Assembly (NCBI GenBank): GCA_963970005.1
Contig: CAXAMN010025361.1
Coordinates: 1,739,377-1,803,376 of the forward strand
Source: Durusdinium trenchii
Taxonomy: Eukaryota; Sar; Dinophyceae; Suessiales; Symbiodiniaceae
Direction of reading: 5' to 3'
Length of the DNA: 64,000 nt
Of this stretch, positions 54,510 to 63,700 are shown piece by piece. Under the pieces are notes generated by a model. The model made no database searches. It was not told the DNA's origin and worked only from the letters and a program-made list of their open reading frames with translations. Numbering within the stretch: position 1 is the stretch's first letter; each line of letters opens with the position of its first letter. The position numbers were made by a program, and so were the translations under genes.

Positions 54510-54890
54510 TTATTTACTGTATTTATTTCTCTCTCGACTCTCTCTCTCTCTCTCTTCTTTCTTTAACCTACGCGTATGCCACAACAAGCATTGATAAATT
54601 GATGCAGCGGTGAACTGGCGAATGCTGGTTGGTGTGCCTATCTTTTGGGAGGGCAACCACCCAGGCTTTCCGGCGGTCAGCCCCCGGATGCCGACTGGGT
54701 GCACTTCTAAGGTGTGAGGGCAGATGCCACCATCTCTGCGGTGGAGGGCTCCAATCACTAGGCTGGAAGCGGGTTTGCCCAACTCCTGAGTCACCTGTCT
54801 TCCGCCGCGTTCGCGGAAAAATTGCCGGGCTTCGGCCAGGCTGGCAAGCTTGCGGAGCGAAGAGGTGTGGCAGACAGAGCGAGAGGGCAC
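54510..54890 (-). CDS. Candidate minus-strand exon, basic protein
   Basis: Reads SSLRKLASLAEARQFFRERG, QELGKPASSLVIGALHRRDG, TLEVHPVGIRGLTAGKPGWL. The Arg/Glu tail at the low-coordinate end is a (GA)n artefact. The plus strand competes. Confidence 0.35.
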   Translation of the reverse strand: MPSRSVCHTSSLRKLASLAEARQFFRERGGRQVTQELGKPASSLVIGALHRRDGGICPHTLEVHPVGIRGLTAGKPGWLPSQKIGTPTSIRQFTAASIYQCLLWHTRRLKKEERERESRERNKYSK

Positions 54891-55190
54891 TGGTTAGGAG
54901 GAGTATGGCATTCCATCATTCTTGCGGAGATGTAGATGTCAGCCGCGTAATTAGGTCACTTGGAGTAATTAGAAGATTGAGAGTGGCTTAAAGGCTTGAG
55001 TTTCTGTACTATAGGGCCCGTAAAGATTCTCAGGTGTTTAGATTTGCGTTTCGCGCGGTCTTGGTTTGATTGGCATGTTGGGTGTTCGATCAGAGAACGA
55101 AAAAGGCAGCCAAGGTTAAGGTTCCATAATTCAGTCTAACCCGAAAACAAATCTTTCAGTGCATGTTACCCTTTTGCTTTCCTGGCGCAT

Positions 55191-55382
55191 TTGGAGGTCG
55201 TGGCGGCGCAAGAAAGCTATGTCTGGGAAGCTCCTCCTACAAGAAGGGGCATGGCCTACTTTGCCAGTCTTTTGGGGCACGGACACCCCCGCCCAGGGAG
55301 AGAAGATCTAGAATCTAGAGTTCGCATTTGTGTTGAACTGGCGACCAGGGTTGCTGCCCTTGATCTGCACTCTAAAATCTAA
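55191..55382 (+). CDS. 63-codon ORF or last exon
   Basis: Reads EVVAAQESYVWEAPPTRRGM, YFASLLGHGHPRPGREDLES, RICVELATRVAALDLHSKI, then a stop. Protein-like throughout. It starts at TTG, so it is probably an exon. Confidence 0.45.
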   Translation: MEVVAAQESYVWEAPPTRRGMAYFASLLGHGHPRPGREDLESRVRICVELATRVAALDLHSKI

Positions 55383-55492
55383 AACGAGACCACCTCAATG
55401 ACTCAAGGTCTTTAGTCATCAAGCATAGCCACCAGGACTTGCTTGTTCCCTTTGCTGGTAGGTTCTGACTTTGGTGCTTGCTACAATGACAG

Positions 55493-55612
55493 CCCTTTGA
55501 GCCATATCGCGACACCGCCCAGGACTTCCTTAAACGTGGGAAGATCCCACGAAGGGCGAGCGAGAGCAAGACACCCAGTGCCGCTCAGCGTGATGAAAGG
55601 CTGGGGTTTTGA
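55493..55612 (+). CDS. Candidate last exon, short
   Basis: After a TGACAG acceptor: PFEPYRDTAQDFLKRGKIPR then ASESKTPSAAQRDERLGF and TGA. Basic and helical; unknown family. Confidence 0.45.
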   Translation, partial: PFEPYRDTAQDFLKRGKIPRRASESKTPSAAQRDERLGF

Positions 55613-55717
55613 ACGTGCTTCTCTGTGGATTTTGGCGTGGGGGAGGGGCCAATTGCGTGTTGTGGTTGTGGAAAGATGCAGGGGGAGGGGCTCAGAGCAG
55701 TGAGTAGAGACTAATCA

Positions 55718-55940
55718 ACTACACACACAGACACACACACACACACACACATACATACATATATATACATAAACTTTAGCTATACACATATATATATATA
55801 TATGAAGGATATATATATATATAGGCGCGAGCGCCACGCGCACACCCACACACACATACATGCATACATGCATACATGCATACATGCATACATGCATACA
55901 TGCATACATACATACATACATACATTCATACATACATACG
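55718..55940 (+). repeat. AC, TA and ACAT/ATGC microsatellite array left of the LINE
   Basis: (AC)n, (TA)n and then (CATACATG)n passing into (CATA)n up to the LINE start. Its last part is the same repeat as the tract at the LINE 3' end. Confidence 0.85.
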
Positions 55941-55986
55941 AAAGCCCACCAGCCAGGTGAAAACCAAGGCCTAGCACAAGGGCAAG

Positions 55987-58224
55987 ATGGAACCGGCTTA
56001 CGCCACCACCACGGAAGTCATCCTCCAGAACCTCACGATGACTGTGGGCAACCCTAGCAGCCGGTGCTATGCAAATGCCCCATGGAGAGCATTCGCCTGG
56101 ACATGCGGCTTGCTCCAGGAAACCAACACCCAGCCCTGGGGAAACCTCAAAGAGGCCGTCCAGGAGTCCTTAGAGATGGCGGAAGCAGTGGACATCCAGC
56201 AGCTTCCCGGCCTGAAACCTATGTGGAGGAAACATGACCTCAACATTGAGGGTGATGCCAACCACTTTGTCAACACGCTCTGGAATGTCTCCCAAACACG
56301 AGCTTTCCACTACAGATATGCAGAGATCCAGCCAGGTGGATACTTAATCGATCACATCCAGCAACCCATCCTGATCCCTTTTCCTGATGACGGGCCAGAG
56401 GTCACCAATCTCCAAGACCTTTTCAACGGATGGGCGAACACAGGACTCGGGCAATACTTGATGGACGACAAACCAGTCTTGGTCAGCCACATCACCAGGA
56501 ACACTACGATCAATGGCACACCCACAAAGCACAGCAAACTGGTGAACACCTACGGCAGCTTCACAGTTCCCAGATCCCTAGATGGTTTTGCCAGAGCATC
56601 CTCAGAGTTTGTGCCGGCTGCACTGATATACCATCAAGGGAAGACCCACAACACAGGACACTACTTTGCTATCCTCATCTATCGGGATTTGATGTGGATA
56701 GCTGACGATGGCAAACCGCCAATGCACTTGGAGCACTTGACACCACAGCTGGCCAGCCAAGTCACACAGGTGTGGGCAGTGCACATCGACACTTTCAGGA
56801 CCACCCAACAGGTCCTACGCTCTTTGCCACCACCTGCAGAGCCAGACTTCGATCCACCACTACACCCCAGCCCGGAAAAGAAGGCCAGAGTGGAGCAACC
56901 ACACAACAATTTGAATTTTGCAAATGTGACTCATTTTGGGAGACAAGTCCTGGACTGGTACTGGTCAAGGCAAAGCGAGGTGTACGTGTTGGTTGAAACT
57001 CATCTTGATCCACAGCAGCGTCAACAGACCTGCCAATATTTCTCCATCCGAGGCAGAACTGCCTTTGGCACACCAGCACAACCGAATGAAAGCAACACCG
57101 GCACGCATGGAGGCATTTTGGTGCTTGCAGACCCTTCGTGTGGGCTCACACCCTTGGAATCCTACACGAACCAAGGCTGCGGCTTTCAAGCATTTCTCTG
57201 GCAAGCAACGGAGTGCACCATCCTTGTGGCAGGCACCTACATGAAGACAGGTGAAACGTTGCAAAGTGATGTCAATGCCACCATACTTGCCCGCCTCTTG
57301 GCACTGGTTCAGGCCACCAACCACCCCTTTGTGCTCTTGGGGGATTGGCAAAACAGCCCTGGCAGCATCACCAGCACTGTGCTGCCTTCCAAATTTCATT
57401 TTGAGGTCCTCTCGCCAGACGCCAGCCTCTTGTCAGGCAATGTCATAGATTATGCCCTGATCCACAACCAGCTGGCCAGCACCACATCTCTCACTACTGA
57501 ATGGGCTATTCCATGGAGGCCTCATGCACTCATCTCGTACCACTTCAACATTGAAGAGGCCACCAAAGAATACCGGCAAATACAGTACTTCCCACCGCTT
57601 CCAGCCACCCCAGACATCGACTTCAGGCCTTGGAGCACATACAAGTCCACAGCCTATGAACTGGACCTCTATGGTAACCCAGTCAACGACACAGCACAAG
57701 CATGGGCGGACTGGCTGTCACGCACAGAACAATACCTTTTACAAGAACACCCTTGGGCTGCACAAGGACGAGGGTCCAACCTCAGGGCAAGTCACAAGCC
57801 TTTGGCGCCAGTCACCACCATCACAACGTGGAAAAGGGGCCGACCAGCTTACTGGGAACAACTTCGGGCCAGGTTCCAGCTTGCACTCCAACAGCCTCCC
57901 CAGCAGGTTCGAGGACCCACCAAGGGCTTCATGCAAGCCACTGCTGATGCACCCAAACACTGGGTTGGCACGCCGACATGGGGCCAGTTCTTCGACACCT
58001 GTCACCACTGGCACAAATACAAAGACAGTCATGCGGCCAAATTGGTCAACCACACTATCGAACATCAACTTCAATTAGCACAACAAGCGGCAAACGATGA
58101 GAGCCACCTTCAATACAAAGCTTGGCTGACCCAGGGCTACACCAAAGGCCTTAAAGGGCTCTTCCGCAGTCTTCGCAGCAGTGAACTGGCTTGGGAACGG
58201 CCTTACAGGAACCTCACCCGATGA
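55987..58224 (+). CDS. LINE ORF part 1: USP-like protease + EEP endonuclease
   Basis: 745 aa; TAG in frame 15 bases before ATG 55987 fixes the start. Residues 21-36 (GNPSSRCYANAPWRAF) resemble the ubiquitin-specific-protease Cys box, with Cys27 as nucleophile. Residues about 214-243 (ALIYHQGKTHNTGHYFAI, WIADDGKPP) resemble the His box, His225 and Asp240/241. Residues about 310-525 form an EEP endonuclease: VLVETHL (E337), GTHGGILVLAD, VLLGDWQNSP (D453, N456), IDYALIH and a terminal HALISYH where SDH is usual. By family, the endonuclease nicks target DNA for target-primed reverse transcription. Protease activity on ubiquitin is inference. Frame changes at about 58217. Confidence 0.85.
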   Translation: MEPAYATTTEVILQNLTMTVGNPSSRCYANAPWRAFAWTCGLLQETNTQPWGNLKEAVQESLEMAEAVDIQQLPGLKPMWRKHDLNIEGDANHFVNTLWNVSQTRAFHYRYAEIQPGGYLIDHIQQPILIPFPDDGPEVTNLQDLFNGWANTGLGQYLMDDKPVLVSHITRNTTINGTPTKHSKLVNTYGSFTVPRSLDGFARASSEFVPAALIYHQGKTHNTGHYFAILIYRDLMWIADDGKPPMHLEHLTPQLASQVTQVWAVHIDTFRTTQQVLRSLPPPAEPDFDPPLHPSPEKKARVEQPHNNLNFANVTHFGRQVLDWYWSRQSEVYVLVETHLDPQQRQQTCQYFSIRGRTAFGTPAQPNESNTGTHGGILVLADPSCGLTPLESYTNQGCGFQAFLWQATECTILVAGTYMKTGETLQSDVNATILARLLALVQATNHPFVLLGDWQNSPGSITSTVLPSKFHFEVLSPDASLLSGNVIDYALIHNQLASTTSLTTEWAIPWRPHALISYHFNIEEATKEYRQIQYFPPLPATPDIDFRPWSTYKSTAYELDLYGNPVNDTAQAWADWLSRTEQYLLQEHPWAAQGRGSNLRASHKPLAPVTTITTWKRGRPAYWEQLRARFQLALQQPPQQVRGPTKGFMQATADAPKHWVGTPTWGQFFDTCHHWHKYKDSHAAKLVNHTIEHQLQLAQQAANDESHLQYKAWLTQGYTKGLKGLFRSLRSSELAWERPYRNLTR

Positions 58225-59305
58225 ACGTATGACCCAAAGGCTTAAAGATTGGGGGCAGCTCTGGCAAATCAACCAGGATGAACGGCCACCAGCCAGGGAA
58301 CACCTCCAAAGCCTGGCGAGAGACCAAGCCCAACAGCTTGAGACGCTCACCCTCAGCCAGTTGACATGGGCTCTTCGCCACCTTCCTGACAAAGCATGCG
58401 GTCCTGATGCTGTTACTGCTCAACTGCTGCGCACAGCTCCACCTTTGGCTGTCAAAGCCCTCTTGTCTCTCTATCAAGAGATGGAGGAGAAAGTCCAACT
58501 GCCAACTCAACAGCAAATGCACATGGTGGTCATGCTTCCCAAGAATGCAGCCAAAGAGAGACCCATCACACTGACCTCTCTACTATACCGGGTATGGTGC
58601 CGGCTCCGCAAACCTTTGTTGGATGCCTGGCAGCAACATCTCCCACCAGCCATGAACCACGACAGAGCCAGACCCGCTGCAACTGTGCTGTACGTGGCCC
58701 TGGAGAGGCTTTTGCGCCAAGAAGTCCACCGAGCAAATGGTCGGCGTGGAGTGACATGCCTGATGGACATGTCTACCTTCTACGACACCATCAATTTACA
58801 ACAACTAGAGACTGAGGCTCTCAAGCTCAGTTACCCTCCGCTCATGCTGGAAATGGCGCTCCAGGTGTACCATGGTCCCAAAGCCATCGTTGCTGAACAA
58901 GAGATGACACCCTTTTTCACTGTCACCAACGGCGTGCCGGCCGGATGCCCCCAGGCACCACTGCTTGCAAAGGCAGTATTGGCACCAGCCTTACAACCAT
59001 GGCAACAGCAACACCCCGCCATTCACCTCTCTAGCTGGGTGGATGATGTCGGCTTCGATACTGCCAGTCCCACGGCCCTTCAAGCCGCCAAAGAAGCAGT
59101 TGAAGCCTACAGGGACCTTCACAGGAGGCTTCTGAGCCTGGGCTTGCAAGTCAACCCTAAGAAGACTGCCTTTGTGGCCACTGACAAAGCCACCGAGCGA
59201 GAGCTCAAAGCCCTGCTGCAGGATGATGAACCCCAAGTTGCACCGGTCATGCGGGATTTGGGCATGACCACCAGGCAGCCAGGAAACGACGCATCCCAGT
59301 CATGA
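58181..59305 (+). CDS. LINE ORF part 2: reverse transcriptase
   Basis: Frame +1 to part 1. RT motifs: HLPDKACGPDAVTAQLL, KERPITLTSLLYRVW, CLMDMSTFYDTI, GVPAGCPQAPLLAKAV, SSWVDDVGFDT (D288, D289) and LGLQVNPKKTAFV. This is the LINE-clade order with an additional RPITL step. A single-base shift near 59266 moves the reading back to the first frame, where DHQAARKRRIPVMKQRIK continues smoothly. Confidence 0.9.
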   Translation: MNWLGNGLTGTSPDERMTQRLKDWGQLWQINQDERPPAREHLQSLARDQAQQLETLTLSQLTWALRHLPDKACGPDAVTAQLLRTAPPLAVKALLSLYQEMEEKVQLPTQQQMHMVVMLPKNAAKERPITLTSLLYRVWCRLRKPLLDAWQQHLPPAMNHDRARPAATVLYVALERLLRQEVHRANGRRGVTCLMDMSTFYDTINLQQLETEALKLSYPPLMLEMALQVYHGPKAIVAEQEMTPFFTVTNGVPAGCPQAPLLAKAVLAPALQPWQQQHPAIHLSSWVDDVGFDTASPTALQAAKEAVEAYRDLHRRLLSLGLQVNPKKTAFVATDKATERELKALLQDDEPQVAPVMRDLGMTTRQPGNDASQS

Positions 59306-61716
59306 AGCAACGCATCAAGAAGGCCACAGACCGCAAAGTCAAGTTGCGCAGTTTGAAGATTCCAGCCCTAAAAGTCCGCCTGAGACTCCACAGAGGCGGC
59401 ATTCAACCGGTGGCACTATGGGGGGTTGAAAGTCAAGGATTGGCCCCACGCTACCGAGCAGCCCTACGCCAAGGTATGGGCAAGCATCTTGGACACCACA
59501 CTGGGGGACTGCTAGATGTCACCTGTGACATTCATGCCAAGCGCTACATCGACCCCAGTGATCAAGTCCTGATACACCATATCAAGGCCGTCCACCACCT
59601 CATCCAGGCATGGCCACTCGAGCAAATCCAGGCCCTGGAACAGGCATGGCGACAGACATACCACCAGCTCCAGGAAAAGCGATATCCCTGGTACAGTGTT
59701 CGTGGGCCCCTGGCTGCAACCATTGTTTACCTCCTTGAATGGGGTTGGCAGCCGCAAGAACTGCTTCATTGGAACCGACCAGAAACCCAGCTTCTGCTGG
59801 CACAGCAGATTGATCTCCAAGCTCCATGGTGGCAAATTGAGCCCACCCTCACACGGGAGGCACAATGGCAACGCACCAACAGACTGGCCAGCAGACAGCA
59901 CTATGAACACCTACTAACAGGCTTGGACTGGCACACCTATCGCCAAGTGAGGAAGAAGCTCAAGCCTCAACAACAGCACAATCTGGATACATGGGTGCAG
60001 GCGGCAATCCACTCCAGGGATGCACACCAGACCAAAACATGCCCGATCTGTGGAGTCCCAGCAACACCAAAGCATATCCTTTGGCTGTGCAAGTGGCACA
60101 AGAACCAGAACCATGATCCCATGCCGCCGGAATGGATGAACCGCATCACAAGTCAAGAAGAAGAGCCCCTATGGGCACATGGATGGATACCGCTGGAGCC
60201 ACAAGACGCCAGAACAGCAGACCACCCGGTGCAAGGTCACGGCTGCTGGGCAGGACTGCCAGTCATACCCCTCCAACAGCACTCTGGGTGGGCTTTCACG
60301 CTGGACGCCACGCCCTCAACCTATGACACTCGCAGTCAGATGTGGGTATATGGACTCTGTGCTCACACCATGGCTCTGGGGCAACTCAAGAGACTTGGCA
60401 CTCTAACTGGAGTACCCAAAGGCAGCCAAACCAAGATCAGGGCCCTGCTGGCAGGCCTAGTGACCCTGGCCAACCAAACAACGGATCAAGTCAAGGTCAT
60501 TGTGCAGCTTGTCAGTGTCTGGGAAGCCTGGAACCACCCGAAGCACCGCAGCCCCTACATGGACCTCCTTGCTGACGTACCACCCCACGACTACCAAAGA
60601 GTCACGGTACTATACATCAGCAAGAACACCAGGACACCAGATGCTCCAGCCAATGAGCCCCAGCTCCGCAGGAGGCAAAGAGAAGCAGCCCTAGCAGCAT
60701 GGGAAAGGGCCAAAACCTTCTATGATGCCAAGCAGGAAGAGTGGCAAGAGACCTTGGATCAGGACCACCAGCTCATCTACGAGCATGCTGTCAACCGCCT
60801 TAGCAGGATCTACGCTGATAACATGCACTACGTGCACCAAAAGGCACCTCGTCACCAAGGAAAACACACAAAGCAGTACAAAAAAGAGCTGGTGAACCGG
60901 TGCCGCAAGCAGTGGGCTGACAACCATCATCACTGGGAGCCGCACCAGCGAAGTGGCTTTCAATGCCGCAGCTGCGGCATCCGGATGCATCAAAGCCTCA
61001 CGACAGAGATCCTGGAGACAAGGTTGAATGAAGATTGCCCTCAGATGCTGATAGAGACGGGCCCTCCAACAGCAACACAGGCTGCTCCACTGCCCCGGAA
61101 GCAGACCAGAGCACAACACATCAAGGAGCTTTTGGAGAGCCAACCGGCACAGCCCATCTCAGGTCAGCACCACCTCGCCGAGACCACTGGCTACCTGAAA
61201 TGTGTGGTCTGTGGGCTCAACATCCACAAAAGAGTGAATGAGGCCGCTTTCACAGCCTTCATTCAAAGCCCTTGCGTCAACCAGGCCTACACAGCAGGTC
61301 ATCAAGGCCACCTGAGTCATGCACTATGGCAGGTTGGAGAACGAGTCAAATGCACTCAATGCGGCGCCACATGGAATCTTGATGGTCAGCAACGTGTCAT
61401 AGCGACCCAGGCATTCCACAAACCTTGCAAAGGTGCAGGCACCAAGGGATCACCGCCCCTGAGCGAGTACTTCAAAAAGAAGGACTCTTCCAGCAGCCAC
61501 AGCCCAGAGCTTGAACCTCAGGTACCAGCAGCCGCTGCAGCTCAGCCCACACCAAGGAGGCTCAGCTTTCAGACCGCTTTAGATGCTCAGGAACAAAGTG
61601 CTTTGGAAGACCAAGAGCATCACGACCTCAATCAACGGCTGTCTGCACTTGCCATGAACCCCAGACCTCTGGCAACAGCTGACGAGAAGGCCGAACTTGA
61701 AGTCGACTACTTCTAA
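59302..61716 (+). CDS. LINE ORF part 3: RT thumb, zinc knuckle, RNase H-like, zinc modules
   Basis: 804 aa in the frame of part 1; ATG at 59302 overlaps the TGA of part 2 (ATGA), but homology-like text upstream shows it is a continuation. Starts with the RT thumb (HRGGIQPVALWGVESQGLAP). CPICGVPATPKHILWLCKWH (C247, C250) is a Cys/His knuckle typical of LINE C-termini. GWAFTLDATPSTY with later Lys/Asp-rich segments resembles RNase H. Then three modules: CRSCGIRMH...C, CVVCGLNIHKR...C, CTQCGATW...HKPC. The Ser/Pro tail ends in an acidic segment. Confidence 0.8.
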   Translation: MKQRIKKATDRKVKLRSLKIPALKVRLRLHRGGIQPVALWGVESQGLAPRYRAALRQGMGKHLGHHTGGLLDVTCDIHAKRYIDPSDQVLIHHIKAVHHLIQAWPLEQIQALEQAWRQTYHQLQEKRYPWYSVRGPLAATIVYLLEWGWQPQELLHWNRPETQLLLAQQIDLQAPWWQIEPTLTREAQWQRTNRLASRQHYEHLLTGLDWHTYRQVRKKLKPQQQHNLDTWVQAAIHSRDAHQTKTCPICGVPATPKHILWLCKWHKNQNHDPMPPEWMNRITSQEEEPLWAHGWIPLEPQDARTADHPVQGHGCWAGLPVIPLQQHSGWAFTLDATPSTYDTRSQMWVYGLCAHTMALGQLKRLGTLTGVPKGSQTKIRALLAGLVTLANQTTDQVKVIVQLVSVWEAWNHPKHRSPYMDLLADVPPHDYQRVTVLYISKNTRTPDAPANEPQLRRRQREAALAAWERAKTFYDAKQEEWQETLDQDHQLIYEHAVNRLSRIYADNMHYVHQKAPRHQGKHTKQYKKELVNRCRKQWADNHHHWEPHQRSGFQCRSCGIRMHQSLTTEILETRLNEDCPQMLIETGPPTATQAAPLPRKQTRAQHIKELLESQPAQPISGQHHLAETTGYLKCVVCGLNIHKRVNEAAFTAFIQSPCVNQAYTAGHQGHLSHALWQVGERVKCTQCGATWNLDGQQRVIATQAFHKPCKGAGTKGSPPLSEYFKKKDSSSSHSPELEPQVPAAAAAQPTPRRLSFQTALDAQEQSALEDQEHHDLNQRLSALAMNPRPLATADEKAELEVDYF

Positions 61717-61829
61717 AAAGGCGGCAACTACCACCAGCAGAAGACCACCTGAGGCAACTGCAACGGTAGCAACTGGCCAAAGGCCCTGAAACTCGCCAAA
61801 GAGCCTCGTGCCCACCTCTAGGAAAAAAT

Positions 61830-61855
61830 ACATACATACATACATACATACATAC
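61830..61855 (+). repeat. (TACA)n tract at LINE 3' end
   Basis: Six to seven TACA units directly after the AAAAAA; matches the array at the 5' end. Confidence 0.85.
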
Positions 61856-62043
61856 CATTACAATCCCTGACAAAATTTCCACTACAGAATGATGGACGTC
61901 AAGGCCACTATAGAATAGCAATCTGTAGTCAGCCAAGGTTTGACTGATGATTTGGCCTGATCAAAGATGCATGGACAATGCATTTTGTAGTGGGCAGTGG
62001 GCAGTTATGTTGATATCAATGTCTCAAGGTGGATCTGGAAAAG

Positions 62044-62424
62044 TCATTTTGTAGTGGCTATTTCTTCTTGCGCACTTTCGTCACCAGTGTCCTCATTGTC
62101 ACTGTCTCTGAATTCATGCACTCTCCTGCTCCTCAGCATGGATTGCCTTGGAGTGATGCTCCTAGCTGGCAACGCTGCTGCAGCGACTTCCTCCGCTGTC
62201 CAGTTCGGTGTGCTGTAGGGCGGTGGTTGTGGCTGTGGCTGTGGCTCTTTGTTCGCCGCCTTTCCACAGGCCACGATGGACAAGAGGCAGCTGCTACTCC
62301 CAAGAGAAAGCAAACAGCGCAAAGACCAAACCATACGACAAATGGAATGTCCATGGCTTGATGGCGCAATGCCACTTGCAAGCGCAGCACTCAGATTAGC
62401 CAAAGCAACTGAAGTCGCGGGCAC
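62044..62424 (-). pseudogene. Frameshifted minus-strand ORF, membrane segment plus acidic tail
   Basis: One frame gives MDIPFVVWFGLCAVCFLLGV (from about 62354). The other gives KEPQPQPQPPPYSTPNWTAE, ITPRQSMLRSRRVHEF and an acidic SDNEDTGDESAQEEIATTK before a stop. A single-base shift joins them. The layout (membrane segment, then charged t ail) recalls the end of the copia pol at 1-1902; homology not shown. Confidence 0.35.
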
Positions 62425-62767
62425 TTTCCGACACGCTCAAAACTGAACCTATTCCAAACTTTCATACTGCGCTTGTCTGCATATAGTTCTACAAAGTGCA
62501 GCACACCAACCTTGCTTACTACAAAATCAACAGTAAAATCAACCTACATGCAACCTCATTATATAACTCGCTGTTCTCTGCCCAAACCCGTTTCATTGCT
62601 CCACATCTCTCTGGCTGCGCCCCTAAAGCTTGTCCAGCCACGGGCCCATGCCGCTGAATCCCGGACCAGTCGCGTGATTCTTTCGATTGTCTTTATGCTT
62701 TGTCTCCTTCAACGCAGTCGCCTCAGATGTGGTTCTTCTACAAATTGCTGCAATCCACAGGTTCTCT

Positions 62768-63700
62768 ACTACAAAATGCTCTCCCACTACCTGANNNNNN
62801 NNNNACTACAAAATGCTCTCCCACTACCTGAGGCCTTCTTTGTCGGTTCCATATGGTTCTATTATTTTTGAGCTGCTGCCATTCGAGTCCTGCTATATCT
62901 CAGAAAACTGATCGTTCAGCATCTTTAGCTATCTGGACGCCTGGCCAAGCACATCGGCATGCTTCTCTGTGTGTTTCTTGTCCTCCTCCACAGATGCAGA
63001 TCTAGAAAATTGATGCAATGCACGGGCTTTCTACTACAAAATGATCCTCCTACCTTCAGGTCTTCTTTGTAGGTTCTACTATTTTCTGGGCGCTGCCATT
63101 GAAGTCGTCCCGTTATCTCTCACAACCCTATATAAACCCTACAAAAAAAACTAGTCGTTCAGAATCTGTACATATTTGGATGCCTGACCAGGCACATCGT
63201 TTGTGTTTCTTATCCTTCTCCTCATGCAATTACTGCAATCCATGTGATATACTACAAAATGCTCTCCCACTACCTTAGGCCTTCTTTGTAGGTTCTATTA
63301 TTCTGAACGCTGCAATTTTAGTTGGGATTGCTCTGATATGTCTCAGCGTCCTAGAGCTAGTAAAGCCACAACCCAGCTGGCCGGTCTTTGAATCTGTAGC
63401 TATCTGGATCTATCTGCATATATTTGGATGCGTGACCAGGCACATCGGCGCCCTTCTCTTTGCGCTTCTCTCCCTTCCCCTTCGCATCCAAGGCCTTGGC
63501 TCTACAAAGTGTGAAACGGACAAGGCTTGCTCTACAAAATGCAGTAACTAAGCCTTCTCTGTAAGCTCTCTGCTTTCCAGATTGCTGAAATTTCGGAGTC
63601 CCACTCTCAGCATCTTAGAGCTAGCCCAGCCACAATCCCACTGGCCTTTGGGAATCTATAGTACCTACAGTATCTGTCTTAAACAAAGTGGCCCCCATCT
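62768..63700 (+). repeat. ~230-bp diverged repeat family, at least four units
   Basis: Unit starts at 62805, 63033, 63251 and 63531 share ACTACAAAATGCTCTCC, AGGCCTTCTTTGTAGGTTCT, TAGCTATCTGGA and GACCAGGCACATCG. Spacing is 218-280 bp. A partial unit lies left of the gap at 62768. No coding. Confidence 0.7.
62795..62804. other. Assembly gap (10 N)
   Basis: Flanked on both sides by the same 27 bases (62768-62794 and 62805-62831), so the contig ends probably overlap and were not merged, or the gap hides a collapsed repeat unit. Confidence 0.95.

Larger units (their letters stand above)
55941..61829 (+). mobile_element. LINE-type non-LTR retrotransposon with USP-like domain
   Basis: About 5.9 kb with no terminal repeats. 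Order: USP-like cysteine protease, exonuclease-endonuclease-phosphatase (EEP) endonuclease, RT, Cys/His knuckle, RNase H-like region, three C-terminal zinc modules. Two single-base frameshifts (about 58217 and 59266) split it; there are otherwise no stops in about 1,900 codons. The 3' end is AAAAAA followed by (TACA)n. The 5' side abuts an ACAT array. Gene content is complete, so it is close to full length. Confidence 0.9.

Noticed and set aside
59302-59305. ATGA stop-start overlap as termination-reinitiation between LINE ORFs
   Set aside because: The downstream frame already continues the RT text upstream of the ATG (DHQAARKRRIPV), so a single-base frameshift near 59266 explains it better.
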